From: Saccoglossus kowalevskii
Taxonomy: Eukaryota > Hemichordata > Enteropneusta > Harrimaniidae
Assembly: GCF_000003605.2 (NCBI RefSeq)
Contig: NW_003119425.1
Location: 1,048,040-1,112,039 of the forward strand
Length of the DNA: 64,000 bases
Direction of reading: 5' to 3'
How positions within the stretch are numbered: position 1 is the stretch's first letter; each line of letters begins with the position of its first letter. This document shows, one piece after another, positions 1-13,200 of this stretch. The position numbers and the translations under genes were made by a program. The notes beneath the pieces were generated by a model. It was not told where the DNA came from and ran no database searches. It saw only the letters and a list, made by a program, of their open reading frames with translations.

Positions 1-515
1 CTATGATTGCCCCTAAAGATTTTTTTTTTATTTTATGACATAATTATTCATTCATATCAAGATAGAATATAAAGCAAATTTATTTTAAAATACACAAAGT
101 AATCAATATTGTCTTTTTAATTAATTTAATAGTAATTTAATTAATATCTAAAGCTACAAGATTGAAATGAACAATGTATACCCGTAATGCCTGTATGACA
201 TAAGCGATGAAATGTACATAGAATATATCAATCATTCACCGATGATGCGTACCAGATGTAAAAGATGAACGGCAAACAAGATGACGGAGAAAGAGAAAAA
301 AACACACACAGAAATGAAACACATAGAACAATATACATGTAGGTGATATATACACAGTGTAATTCATGTCTCGTTACAATGTTAAGTATGTGTGCGAGTG
401 CGTACATGTATCTGTGAAATAAATGAGTGACAATTTAAATGATGTAATTGAATTCAAAGTATGTATTCATTTATCTTAAAAACGATTTACAGCGCAATTT
501 TATAACAGCTCGAAA

Positions 516-823
516 ATTAATCATACCAGCTGACAGATAAAGGTCAGATATGTGTAACTGACCATAATATTAAGTGGTTAATTATGATTACACATTTCCG
601 TTCCTAGCTGTTCAACATAAATCTAGAATTTTTCAATAGATATTCTAGTTGGACATCGGGTGAAGAGCATTAATCATACCAGCTGACAGATAAAGGTCAG
701 ATATGTGTAACTGACCATAATATTAAGTGGTTAATTATGATTACACATTTCCGTTCCTAGCTGTTCAACATAAATCTAGAATTTTTCAATAGATATTCTA
801 GTTGGACATCGGGTGAAGAGCAT
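516..823. repeat. 153-bp tandem duplication
   Basis: Two head-to-tail copies of a 153-bp unit. Both begin ATTAATCATACCAGCTGAC and end GGTGAAGAGCAT, and I see no difference between them by eye. The identity suggests a very recent duplication or an assembly duplicate. Each copy contains a small palindromic patch around TCTAGAATT and ATATTCTAG. Confidence 0.85.
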
Positions 824-926
824 CAACTATCTATTTGATTTCCAGATTAGGATTTAATTACTTGGCCTTTAAACGATTATGGTTTTTACATCGTGAATGA
901 TGGAAACAGATTCTATAAAACTGATA

Positions 927-1138
927 TACTGTAAAATACTTTATTTTAGCTGGAAATAATTTTCGCTGAAAAGTCTTTTTAGGTGTTTTGCATGGAATTA
1001 ATTTTCACTGATTTTTGACAAGTGGAATGTAAAATATAGGAAAAAAGGTATATTCGCTGGATTTTATTTTCACTGAATCTTTCCTTCAGCAAAAATAGCA
1101 AAAATTAATTCCAAGCAAAAATAAAGTATTTTATAGTA
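927..1138. mobile_element. Palindromic MITE, TACTGTAAAATAC family, copy A
   Basis: The ends are inverted repeats: TACTGTAAAATACTTTATTT on the left and AATAAAGTATTTTATAGTA on the right. Inner parts (TTTTCGCTG, TTCACTGA and their complements) are also inverted, so the whole 212 bp can fold back on itself. Related copies lie at 18,000, 39,223, 44,137 and 47,889, with fragments at 54,975. A TA at each end would fit a Tc1/mariner-type target site, but no transposase for the family is present. Confidence 0.75.
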
Positions 1139-1230
1139 CATTGCGCATCAACATATATGCTGTGCAACTGCCGTATAAATCACGTTCTCTATCAACATAA
1201 CTATACATAATTACACAGTAAAGAAGACAA

Positions 1231-1238
1231 GTTTTATT
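1231..1238 (-). terminator. AATAAA overlapping the stop codon
   Basis: On the minus strand the last codons read GAA TAA AAC, so the hexamer AATAAA includes the stop codon. It matches the animal polyadenylation signal, but many other AATAAA motifs occur in this AT-rich DNA and it may not be used. Confidence 0.3.
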
Positions 1239-4200
1239 CACTCTGGTTCATTGTTAATCGGCCTAAAAATGAACTTGACATAGTGATATTGTGATTCACA
1301 TCAATGTATTTCTCACTCACCTCCGCTACTTTCATATCTAATAACTCTTCTTGTTTTTGTACTTTGGTATTAAGCGCCATCACCCTGGCATCCAAATCTG
1401 CTAAACCACGAAGTCCACTCTGGTTCTGGTCATCTAACAGAGACTTCATTTTGTCTTGTGCCTGACAACATGCAAGAAGGGACAGCAGATTCAGTAATGA
1501 CTGAATTCCTCAGTTTCAATGCACAAAATATATACCATATATACTCGTCTGATTTAGTGCCCAGGGTACTCAAAAATAGCTTAGGTGATCACCCTCCCCT
1601 TTTTAAAATTATCCAAATGACAATTTTTGCTCACCATGTGCTAGATTAGAAAGAATATTAAGTCTTTTAGGGGAAAATAAAATGCAAAATGAGTTGCCTT
1701 GTCATTGATTACCACAACACTTTCACAATGAAAAAAACAGGAACTCCCAATACTACCGTAAGCAATTTTCCGACATGATATTTTTATGTACAATTTTACC
1801 TGCAACAACGCTTTCTGACCTGACAGGTCAAGTCTGTTATTAACCAATCAAAATGATGTGTTGTACTGACGCAATGTTCTGAGCATTTCTGAATATCGAT
1901 GATGGCATTTTTCACCATGCAATGCGAAACTGAATTGTTGATGTTAAAATACGATCTAAAAAAGCTAAAAAATCAAAAAGCCATTCACTCACCGAATACG
2001 ACACCTCATTCACCTGTTCATTTATCCCACCAATTGCTTGCTGTAAAGTTGCTATGGCGACACCAAGTTTTTCTTGTACATCTTCTATTTTGTCTTCTAT
2101 GTGTCTGTCTTGTAATTGTCTTTAAGACAAACAAATATTGATCAATTTAGATTAAATTTAAAAAAACACGATAAAACATTGGTTCTGAGGAAATGAAAGT
2201 CTTGTTCATTTTGGCACTATCCACAATATAAGTGAAGCTTGTGTAATAAAATCATCTCTGCCTCTCAAATAAACAGAAATAAAAGAGAATGAAGAAAAAA
2301 CAAAATTGACACCATTACCTTGATTTGATTTCTGCTTTCATTACTTGTTCAAGTTGCTTTTTCGTCTCAGATTGTTGTTTTTCTAACATTTCAATAGCGT
2401 CATTTACCTTAATGAGTCCGTCCGTCTGTTTGTGGCTTGTCAACTGTGGAGAAAAAATGAGCGAAACCAAACTAAATAGATTGTCAGCAAATTAAATTAT
2501 GCATATGACAGAATCTTTTTTTTTTACTAAAGTCAACTTTTACAAAATAAATATTTTTTTCAAATAATTTGATCATTACCTGTAGCCATTATGAAATTAA
2601 GTCCATTTGGTCCAAAATACATAAAAATACGCAAAATATTGCACCAAAATGAAATACAAAATGTTGGTGTTCAAAGATTAACACATTGCCTACTGAAAGC
2701 CTCGACAGCCTCTATTTGAATAGTAAATAACAGTGTCGGCAGATGATGCAATACTTGAGAAATTTTCATCAATTCATTGTCCAGTCAAATTGCTCATTAT
2801 TACTGCATCACAGGCAAAATTGTACAGCAGAAGTTTTCTTCCAAGCCAGAGATTGAGCTGATATTTTACTATCTGAAGTAATTGAGGCAAGATGTTTCTG
2901 AATTATAAAATATTTTGTTTTATTGGTGAAACAATGGCTTCATAAAAGCTAGGGGCTTCAAAGCAGCATGGTAGATTTTGATGGTATAGGACGTACCAAT
3001 ACATGATATGAAACACTGGCAATAAAACAAATACCAGTGTCTCATTATCGTTTACTCATTTCCACAGTATTTAGTCGTAATTAGTTTCAGTTGCAAAATC
3101 TTTTGAATTTATCTGTTGTTTTACTTATCTGATCCAATCAAATGTATGTATTATTACCTTGTGACCTTCCCGTACATTAAGGACTTCATCTTCTGTTAAT
3201 TTTTGCAACGCAGACCATCGCTTCTCATTTTCTTCCCTCATAGCCTGCTCGTGGGTGATTCTGGCAGACTGCTCAGCGTGTAGCATCTGAATATGAAAGT
3301 TATGTCAAACAATAATTTTCAGATATATCAGTAAATTTTTCAGCTAAAAGGGAATAATGACAACTGTCTAAACATGTTACCAACTGAATTCATTCAGACA
3401 ATAGATACGCCACTCCCATTCTAACCAGCTTGTGCAATGTGTAATTTATGTATGTGCACCACAGCAGTATCAGAACTAGTTTGGGAAAATACAATTCTAG
3501 CTAACAATTTGGATAGATATGATACCTTTTCTACATTGGCAAATTTTTGTTGCGCTTCTTCTCGAAGCTTTATTTCTTTCTGTAAAATTTTCTTGCTGAC
3601 TTCTTCCGCGATTTCCGCAATTTTTCCTTGCATTTTAACTCGTTCGTTGTCTGTCGCATGTTCTCTTTCTCGCTGGATTTGATCCAGTGCGTGCATGGCC
3701 TCATCTCGTTTCCGTGCCTGTTCGTGCACCTGGGCTTGCATGTCATTCATCCTGTTGAAAGAAGGAATATATGGTCACGGTTTAGATGGACCAACTGCTT
3801 TTCAGAGATGGTATAGCACCCTCAAGAGTGGTATGTGGAAAGTTTACTTTACCTACAGGGGGCGCTCTACAGATAAGACCATTATAGTTAGGTAGGGCTC
3901 ATAGGAATACAATTTTTGTTTTATTCAATTCAGGACACATTTCAGCAATTGTAGATGAAATGCAAGACGTGGCTCTGAATTCGCCCATTGATGATGATCA
4001 ACTTTCTTACCTCATATGGATTTGATTCTCGTTTTGCCTCCGCTCAGCTTCTTCTGATGTCATTCTATTCCGAACATCTAGTAAAGCATCTCGAACTTCT
4101 CCTAACCTAGAATACAGATGAACCAGACAGATATATGTAAATACTACCTACACTTGTTTATATACAACACACGTAAATAAAATTGTAAATAAAAATGTCC

Positions 4201-7200
4201 TTTTGTGTGACCCTTTCCTTTTAATTATTATCACTGACGTAATTTTAATCTTTGATGTGCGATATTAAATACTCAATTCGCAAAATAATGACCAGCCCAT
4301 GAAATTAGACAAGTTTAATATTTTTGCTGGGTATCCAAACTGACATCAATAACATGAGAAATTACAAAATCAAATCTACGTCACACAGCTACCGAAACAA
4401 AGTAAACATGCTTTAATAAAAGCAGAGGATCTAGGATGCTTGTAAGTTGACCAATCATGAATCTTGTCTCATCTGTCATTGAAACACTCTTGTTTTGATG
4501 GCGTAGAAGTGAGGAGAAAGTTGTACTGCAGTGTTTTACCACCAAGGACACCAGGAATCAGTTATTTTTTACACACATTTGTATTTCTACTGAGTGGGCA
4601 TACAAGCTTAAAAGTCACCAAGTCAGTGAATATTGCAGTTTTGTGTGTTTTTGATATGTATAATGTGTTGCACCCTACTGAAAGTACGGTGTACTGTCAG
4701 TACATCATTTCCATCATGGACTAGTACAATACATGAACAATCTTATTTTTGTTGTTACAACTAATCTATCAGTAGTAGTGAAAGGTAATCATGCACTATT
4801 TCAGTGTATTTCAATTGAATATGCAGTTTTGCTAAGAACAAAAAAGAAACACTTGAACTCATTCAACGAACAATATTTTCAACTGAAAAATAATTATAAG
4901 TCAACTCGGTCACTTTCTAAAAAAATACAACCAACAAAATTTTCCCCAAATCTTAGAAGAAACTTTGATCAATACCTGCAGCCAATGAAAAATTGGTTCC
5001 AAATTTGTTCCAAAATAAACAAAGAAATTTTAGAAAAATACAGAAAAATGTGCAAAATGAACCAATTTTGGCGGGAAAGATGGTAGCATCCAAAGTGTTA
5101 AGCATTTTATCTGACATGTAACTATTGTTGTTCATTACGCTTTAATACACTGGTAGCTCAAGACATTGTCTGCTGACAAATATTTTCCCATTCATTTTAG
5201 CTATCTGCGGAGCATTAAAGTGACATTCTATTTCAGTATTTGAGACATAAACGAAGAAATATGTACATTTTCACAGACAAACACAAGTCATTGCAATGTA
5301 AGAGGCAGAGGTTGTTGCCGTCATGTGTGCATACGATTACATGCATTGTACATTACCCGGTACATGAAATCTGAACACATTCAAATGTACATGATTATGT
5401 ACCTTAATAGTTTGGCATTGCTTAAAACATTCACTGAAATACTAGTATGCAGAATGATAAAATACGAAAAAAATAGCACAGATTTGAATCTATCACTAGA
5501 CTATCACTATATACCAAGACGTTTATCAAAAATTTACCAAAACTATAAGCCAATCGACTACAGGGATATTAGTTACACTATATTATACAGCATTGTCACA
5601 TTACGCTACCTGGCATCAATTTGTGTTCGTATCATGTTAGTAGATTGCTCAGTAGTTGACTGATTCTCGTGGTGTTTGCGTTGATAGTCCAGCTACATCA
5701 GAATTAGTGCGAACAGGAAGTAAGCATGCATGCATGGGAGAAAGACGATGTGATGATTGTATGTACATGCATGACAGTGGTTGCATGCAGCTGGTTGTCG
5801 GGATCACTTTCTAGTAGATCTCGCACAAGGCACTACAATCTTTTGAAAAGATTTCACTTTAAAGTATGTACTAAATTGTCAAGTTCAGGCACCATCCACA
5901 AAATAGATCCATTTATAATTTGCTTTTTTCCTATTATGGTCAATTTTTTTTAAAAAAGTTTGAAGTAATTTTGTCTGTTTCATTCAAAATTATGACTGAA
6001 TTCTGTGAAAATTACAGAAACTGTGAACAAAATTTACCCAAATTTGTGTGGAAAAGAAATTGGCGCTCAAGGGATTAATGCATGACCATGATGAAATTTA
6101 AAATATTACCAGAATGTCTGAACGAACGACAGGATTGAGATACATCTAGAAAGTGAACACAGATCACAATTTGCTGACAGATGGAAGCTCTACTGAACAC
6201 AACATATGTCAGCACAGTTTCTATGGTTAACTACAATGTATGGCATCCATAGGACAACACATTCTATAGGTTTCTATGGATTCCACACTATACATTCTAT
6301 AGGAATCTATGGTGCCCACGTAACTATTCTATAGTTATCCATGGATTCCATAAGAATACATGCTATAGTATTCTATGACATCCATGTGACAACATATTCT
6401 ATAGTTATCCATGGATTCCATAAGAATACATGCTATAGTATTCTATGACATCCATGTGACAACATATTCTATAGTTATCCATGGATTCCATAAGAATACA
6501 TGCTGTAGTATTCTATGACATCCATGTGACAACATATTCTATAGTTATCCATGGATTCCATAAGAATACATGCTATAGTATTCTATGACATCCATGTGAC
6601 AACATATTCTATAGTTATCTATGTATCCATGCGACAAAGCATTCCATAGTTATGTATTTCCCACCAATACCTTACCTACTACTCATAAGAAGTCGGAGTT
6701 GCGAGACTTCCTGCTCAGTGAAGTTGCGATCATCAACATGTTTTCTAGCCTCTACAATCTGTTGTTTATAAAAACAGTTACCACGGACACCAACATGAAA
6801 GCGAGAACACAAACATATAAAATACAAACATTACATGATAAACGACCAGAAAAACACAAAACATAAAATTATGTGCACTGTGCCAGTCATTGTTTTTTTT
6901 TTTGACCGATAAAATGTTGTAGTGTTTTCTACGAATATCAAACTAAGAGAGTTGATACAGTTTTACAGAAATGTCGACCATAAGATTTTTATTTCAATTC
7001 AGTATTTTTTATCAAATACACATACTGTTAAAGTTGTCCTCTTAAAAAAATTATTGGTGCTATTATGTAAAATATTTGATGGACTGCAGGAAAAAAAATT
7101 GTCAGGATTTTGATGTGTTTTGAATTATTATTAATACGACCCTGAGTAATTAGGAACAAAAGTGTTTTTTTGATGAAATCTACTAGTATATGCAAAGAAA

Positions 7201-10200
7201 ATTCAAACACACAAATGGGAATCCAAAATGATCACCAGCATTATTATGTATTTCCCACAATTCATGCAAATTCAATTATAACATTTCACATGATTCAAAT
7301 AAAAAGTTGTGATTCGCTATCAAGATGTCTTTTTTTGCAGCATCCTCTATGCGCGAAGTTACATCCAATCACAGTCCAGTCATTTGCGTAATGGTGACAT
7401 CTATTTGTACTTGCTGCAATTAGCCATTTTGAGTTTAAATGTGTTTTTTTTTATATTAAATTAACCGTAAACCACATTGATGGGTTAGCCTAAAACAATA
7501 GAAGGATATGATGTTATATATATATATATTATAATTAAAACCTGGTCAATATTAGCTGGTTAAGATATTGCGCATTGTGCCCTTCCTTAATGGCCTCTGT
7601 GCGGTCAGCCGGTACATTTATTAAATTAATCCATTATGGTCGACAAAACTGTAGCAAGTCAAATGAAGGTGAAATAATAATGTGCGGTAAATGTTTCTAA
7701 ACCATATTCAGTGATTTTCCACACTCAGAAAAAAGCAAACATACATATGACTGATGCACAGTGCTTCTCACCTACACACCCCTATTTCCCAGTGGTATGG
7801 TCAAATTTTTATCATTTTTTTTTTTTTTATTTCTATCTCAACTCAACACTTGGAAATAGGAGGGCGAGAAAATTAAGAATTAACAATTAGGAAGCGAGGT
7901 TGAGAGCATGATAGTACCAGAACACACGATTCAGATTCTTACCCGCTAAATATTTCCAACAATAGATTGCATTGCACAGAAATTAAACCAGGAGGTAAGA
8001 GTTGAGTTAAAAATTGCATACAATAGCGCCCTCACAGTCCACAATGTGAACTGAATAGCGCCCCCATAGTCCATGTTGCTTTGTTGCTTGTTATTTTTGG
8101 CGAATCAAATCATCATAAACTGCTTAAAGCTGAATGCTAGTAACACAATATTTTTCTAAAACAAATTTACATGACTGTCTCCATGACTATTATTTTTGCA
8201 TGAATTTTTATTTTCAACATTGCACCAAAATATCACCACCTCAATCATTTTTATGTTGGTATACAAAAGACATACGTGTAAAATAAAAGTGACGCAAAAC
8301 TTACAGCCTGCCTATTGTCTTCTTCAAGCCTTTTGGAGCGCTCTTTCAACTCGTGCATAATAGAATTAAACTCCATTTGTTGTGTATCTACTTTGCTTTT
8401 TAAAGTTCGTACTTCGTCAACCATCGTGGTCGTAGCACGTTCTAGTTGGTCGCGCATTCGGTTGGCTTCGTCTAAATCATTCCGAAGATCGGCAATTCTG
8501 TAATATAAAAGCGATTACTGAACTCAATACAATTCAAAATAGACTTCAGTTTGTTGTTTCAATTTTTTTTTCCAATATAGACTAGACCGGAAAAGTAAAA
8601 GTAAAAAAAAAATATTTTGACCTGAAAACTATTCTTTATAAAGCTTCATCTAATCAGAGGATATCAAACAATTTTGTTCAGAAATGAATAATAATACTGA
8701 ATGATGGTGATTCATGTCTTTTTATTTAATATGCAAATTGTGACCCTTTAACTCATAAGTTATGCACATTTGATGACCCCATAACTTATTAGTTATAGAA
8801 ATTCCATTGATCAAAATATACTTATAATGGCAATGAGTAGTAATACTCAGTCAATACATCAAACATTACAAAATCCATACACATAATAATTGGCCAAAAG
8901 TGCCATTCATTTACTTAATGTGTAGGATTTACGGCAAAGGTTACAATATATTTAAAGATTACACTATGTAATGTATTTTATTGTGTGTAATTTAATGAAT
9001 CGCATCAAAGGAGCATTTACTTCCACAATGTATTGAAAGCACAGTTTTATTGCACAATAACATGTTTGAGTCAATGAACTGTGAATCAACAGCTGATTCT
9101 CACGATGCAGTGGCTGTGAGTTTGCATGCCGCGAATGTGAATTACCAATCAGCTGATTTTTGTCGTGCCCTGAATGTGAATTAACAATCAGCTGATTCTT
9201 GTCGTGCCCTGAATGTGAATTAACAGTCAGCTGATTCTTGTCGTGCCCTGAATGTGAATTAACAATCAGCTGATTCTTGTCATGCCCTGAATGTGAATTA
9301 ACAATCAGCTGATTCTTGTCGTGCCCTGAATGTGAATTAACAGTCAGCTGATTCTTGTCGTGCCCTGAATGTGAATTAACAGTCAGCTGATTCTTGTCAT
9401 GCCCTGAATGTGATTTTACAATCAGTTGATTCTTATTGTGGGGAATGTGGATTAACAATCAAATTATTTTTGTTGTGCCCAAAATGTGAATTTACAATCT
9501 GCTGATTTTTGTCGTGCCCAGAATGTGGATTAACAATCAGCTAATTCTTGTTGTGCCCTGAATGTGAATTAACAATCAGCTGATTCTTATTGTGCCCTGA
9601 ATGTGAATTAACAATAAAATTATTTTTGTTGTGCCCAAAATGTGAATTTACAATCTGCTGATTTTTGTCGTGCTCAGAATGTGGATTAACAATCAGCTAA
9701 TTCCTGTTGTGCCCTGAATGTGAATTAACAATCAGCTGATTCTTATTGTGCCCTGAATGTGAATTAACAATCAAATTATTTTTGTTGTGCCCAAAATGTG
9801 AATTTACAATCTGCTGATTTTTGTCGTGCTCAGAATGTGGATTAACAATCAGCTAATTCCTGTTGTGCCCTGAATGTGGATTAACAATCAAGCTGATTCT
9901 TGTCATGCCCTGAATGTGAATTAACAATCAGCTGATTCTTATTGTGCCCTGAATGTGAATTTACAATCAGCTGATTTTTGTCATGCCCAAAATGTGAACT
10001 AGCAAATAAAACAACTTACTTTGCATACTGTTGGTCTCTCCTAGAGAGTATTTCTTGTTGACTGCCTAATACTGCTTGCTCTACTTGTTTCGTGTGATTA
10101 ACTAACGCTCCTACGGCCGCTCTCTCATCCTGCACTTTCTCCTCTGCTCGTTTAAGTCTTGCTCCCAACTGACCAATGAGGTCATTGCTGGAACGTAAAT

Positions 10201-13200
10201 TTTCGGCAAGGTGTTGTCGCGCTTGTCGTTCAGCGGCTAAAGTTTCTTCTGTTTTTCGGTGGGATTGTTTTAATTCTCCTGTTGATAGAAACAAATATCA
10301 GTGATATTGATACAAACATTTCCAAAGATTCATCAAAGTTGTACTCTTAAATCATTCCAAAAGTTGTATTTGGGTGAATATTGGATTGTCTATGTAAATT
10401 GCGGGAATTATGTATTTAATGTGCAAATTTTTAATGATTTTGAACATTTTCAAACAATTTGTTTGCCCATTCGATTGTTTGTGCAAAATTTTATTTACTA
10501 ACGTTTTTAAATAGTGTTCTGACGTGCATGGATTCAACTCCATTCTGAAATTATTGCATTCGCAGAAATTCAGAACACTGACAAATCCAGAGAGTGCTAG
10601 TATTTATTTAACACTCACATTCAGAAAAAACAAAAACAACTATAAAAAAAAAGACTTTTACCGGTGATAAAATACAAGAAATAACTACACACTTCATGAA
10701 AGTGGTGAGAAATAACTGAACAAAGCCTTGCAAGTTGCTGTAAAGTAGAATTGGCAACAGTGGATAACAGTTAGATCGCACACACACACCATCACAACTC
10801 TCCCAAAAATATTACCTTGAAAGACACTATAAAAATACACTACCGGTAAATAACGTTAATCAGTAATAATTTTGTGCCAATCATACAGTACTAATTAAAA
10901 ATTACTAATTAACAAATACCTTGTAATCTAACAACTTCTTCTAAAAGAGCTCTATTTGATCGTTCTGAAATTGACAACCTCTGCTCCAATTGATTCATTC
11001 TAGTGCCTTCGCTGTAATCCTGTATACTGGAAAGCTGCGATTTGCGACCACTGAACGGCACCAGCTGATTGTCAAAGCCGGGTGGTGCCGGACTAGATGA
11101 ACCAATATTAGGTAGTGGAGCAGCTAGTCGATTTGAAAATGGCCTGAAACATAAGTATAACAAAAAAAAATGAATTGTAAATCAAAAAAATAAAATGGTT
11201 GGAATATATTCACCTGCTTGTTAGTTGATATATGCAAACATCAACAATTATTGTTTTTATTTAACCTTTTCACCACCAGTTCCCTCTTTTCATCACAAAT
11301 TCACAAAATAGTCCTGTTTATATATAGTCTGCACGTTCCTTCAGAAGATTGGGACAAAAAACGCCAAACTGTTTGAGTAAAAACTGAAAATTGTGTCTGT
11401 TGGCTCCAAAATTAGGGTTCATTTCCAGAAATATTGGAGAATATAAGAAAAAAGTGAAGATAAATTTGGGCGAGAATGTCTGGTGGTGAAAAGGTTAACA
11501 CAAATATCATATCAGGCAATACATATGAATTAATGTTGATGAGGCTACAGTTCTCACATATCGCTTAGAAACAGACTGTCAAGTTGGAGACATGAATGCC
11601 TCTTGTTTCCATAGAAACTGAGGCTCTAGTTGTATCATATAGGTTATTGACACATGTTGAAAAAATCATTCACGTTTCAGAAATGGGTTATTGTTCTGCA
11701 AGTCATGTACATGTAGAGATAGAGCAAAGTGTGAATCTGTTCATATTCACGTACAGTAAACTGCTTTTCTTACATGACACATTTTTGTGAACGCATCAAG
11801 ATTGTAGTGAGAAATAATGATACTGTGTGATGAAACTCTGTGTTGTTGAAATCTAAATCTATAATACACATGTGAACAGTATTTCATTTTTAAATGTTCT
11901 ACAATCCCATGATGCAATGGACATATTGTTTCCAACTGAAATATTTGCAAATTATACTATGGTTAGTTACAAATACTTTTTAGAATAATTATTAACCATA
12001 CTTGAATTGTGATTCAATTACCAAAAAATAAAAATTACCTACAGGTATATTTCTAAACACACAAATTTGTTTGCTTCGGCATCATTAAACATTGGCTTTC
12101 AAAATTGAAGAAGATGTTTCCCACACTAGTACATGTATATATATATATATTATATTTTGTATCTATCAATACTACAATAATATCTGTATACTGGCATGGT
12201 TTTTTGTTTTTATTTCAAGAGTAGGAGAAATAGTATCAGAGGCATGGCAGAAAACATAAACTTCTCAATGAATTGACAATGTATATATTAACCACAGGCT
12301 GATTTAATATATGCCAGACATTCAGTCAAAATAGGCATATCATTAATAGACAAAAGATGACTTTTTTCTTTACATTATTCACTTTATAAGCGATTCAGTC
12401 CACATGAATTAAAACGTGTATATACATATTCACTGAGTCGCTTTTAATACAGCAGTCATATCAGTCACCTTGCAGGCAATTAACACACCTCCAGTTTGTT
12501 TATACATCACCATGGTTACCAAGGCTGTGTAATATTCAGCAACATGTCATATTGTTAAATTAGGAAAAAGAAAAAAATTGATGTCAAAGTCAAGTTTATT
12601 TGAATCCACAACGTCATTTTGTTTTTAACAATGCCGACATTATTTCTTATTTGAGTGTATTTGTAATTGCCTCGTTAAAATACATGTGTAGTTCATTTCT
12701 CAATTGCCTCATCACTATTCAAAGTTTTTCTGAGACTGACACCTTGAACTGAAGACGCAGTGATGGAAATTGATCATCTCCCTTTTTCATCTCTTTATAC
12801 TAATTTCCTGTCGAGAACGGTACATTCTATTGTTAGAACAAAATAAAATGGTAATTTTTAGTGAAATTCACATACTCAAACAAGAACAGCTAGGACGGAA
12901 AAAGGGGTATTTAAAGAAAAAAACACTGTGTGTGCTTACATATATGTTCGGGATTCAATGTACCTTTTTATAGAAAGCAAGATTTTTTGCTAAGTCAAAG
13001 TAACTAGTTTATAAATATCTTTATATTTGACCAGGACAACAGTACAAAATACAAGGTGCACATGTGTACATAGATGGTCTTATTTTCTGGGGAGGGGTGT
13101 TCAAGGTAATAGGAGGGGCTGCTTAAATTTATCATAAAATGAAATAATTTTTATACATTACATCGAGGTGCATAATTTGTAATTAATAGTGAGTATGATT

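Larger units (their letters stand above)
1..1233. other. 3' flank of the coiled-coil gene
   Basis: No coding sequence is visible here. The stretch is AT-rich and holds a 153-bp tandem duplication and a palindromic MITE, listed separately. It lies downstream of the minus-strand coiled-coil gene and probably includes its 3' untranslated region. An AATAAA hexamer on the minus strand overlaps the stop codon of that gene, and further minus-strand AATAAA motifs occur in the first 100 bases. Confidence 0.6.

Noticed and set aside
8964-9458. 164-codon minus-strand open frame of NSHSGHDKNQLIV repeats
   Set aside because: It is the translation of a 39-bp minisatellite in an intron; the period, not selection, keeps it open.
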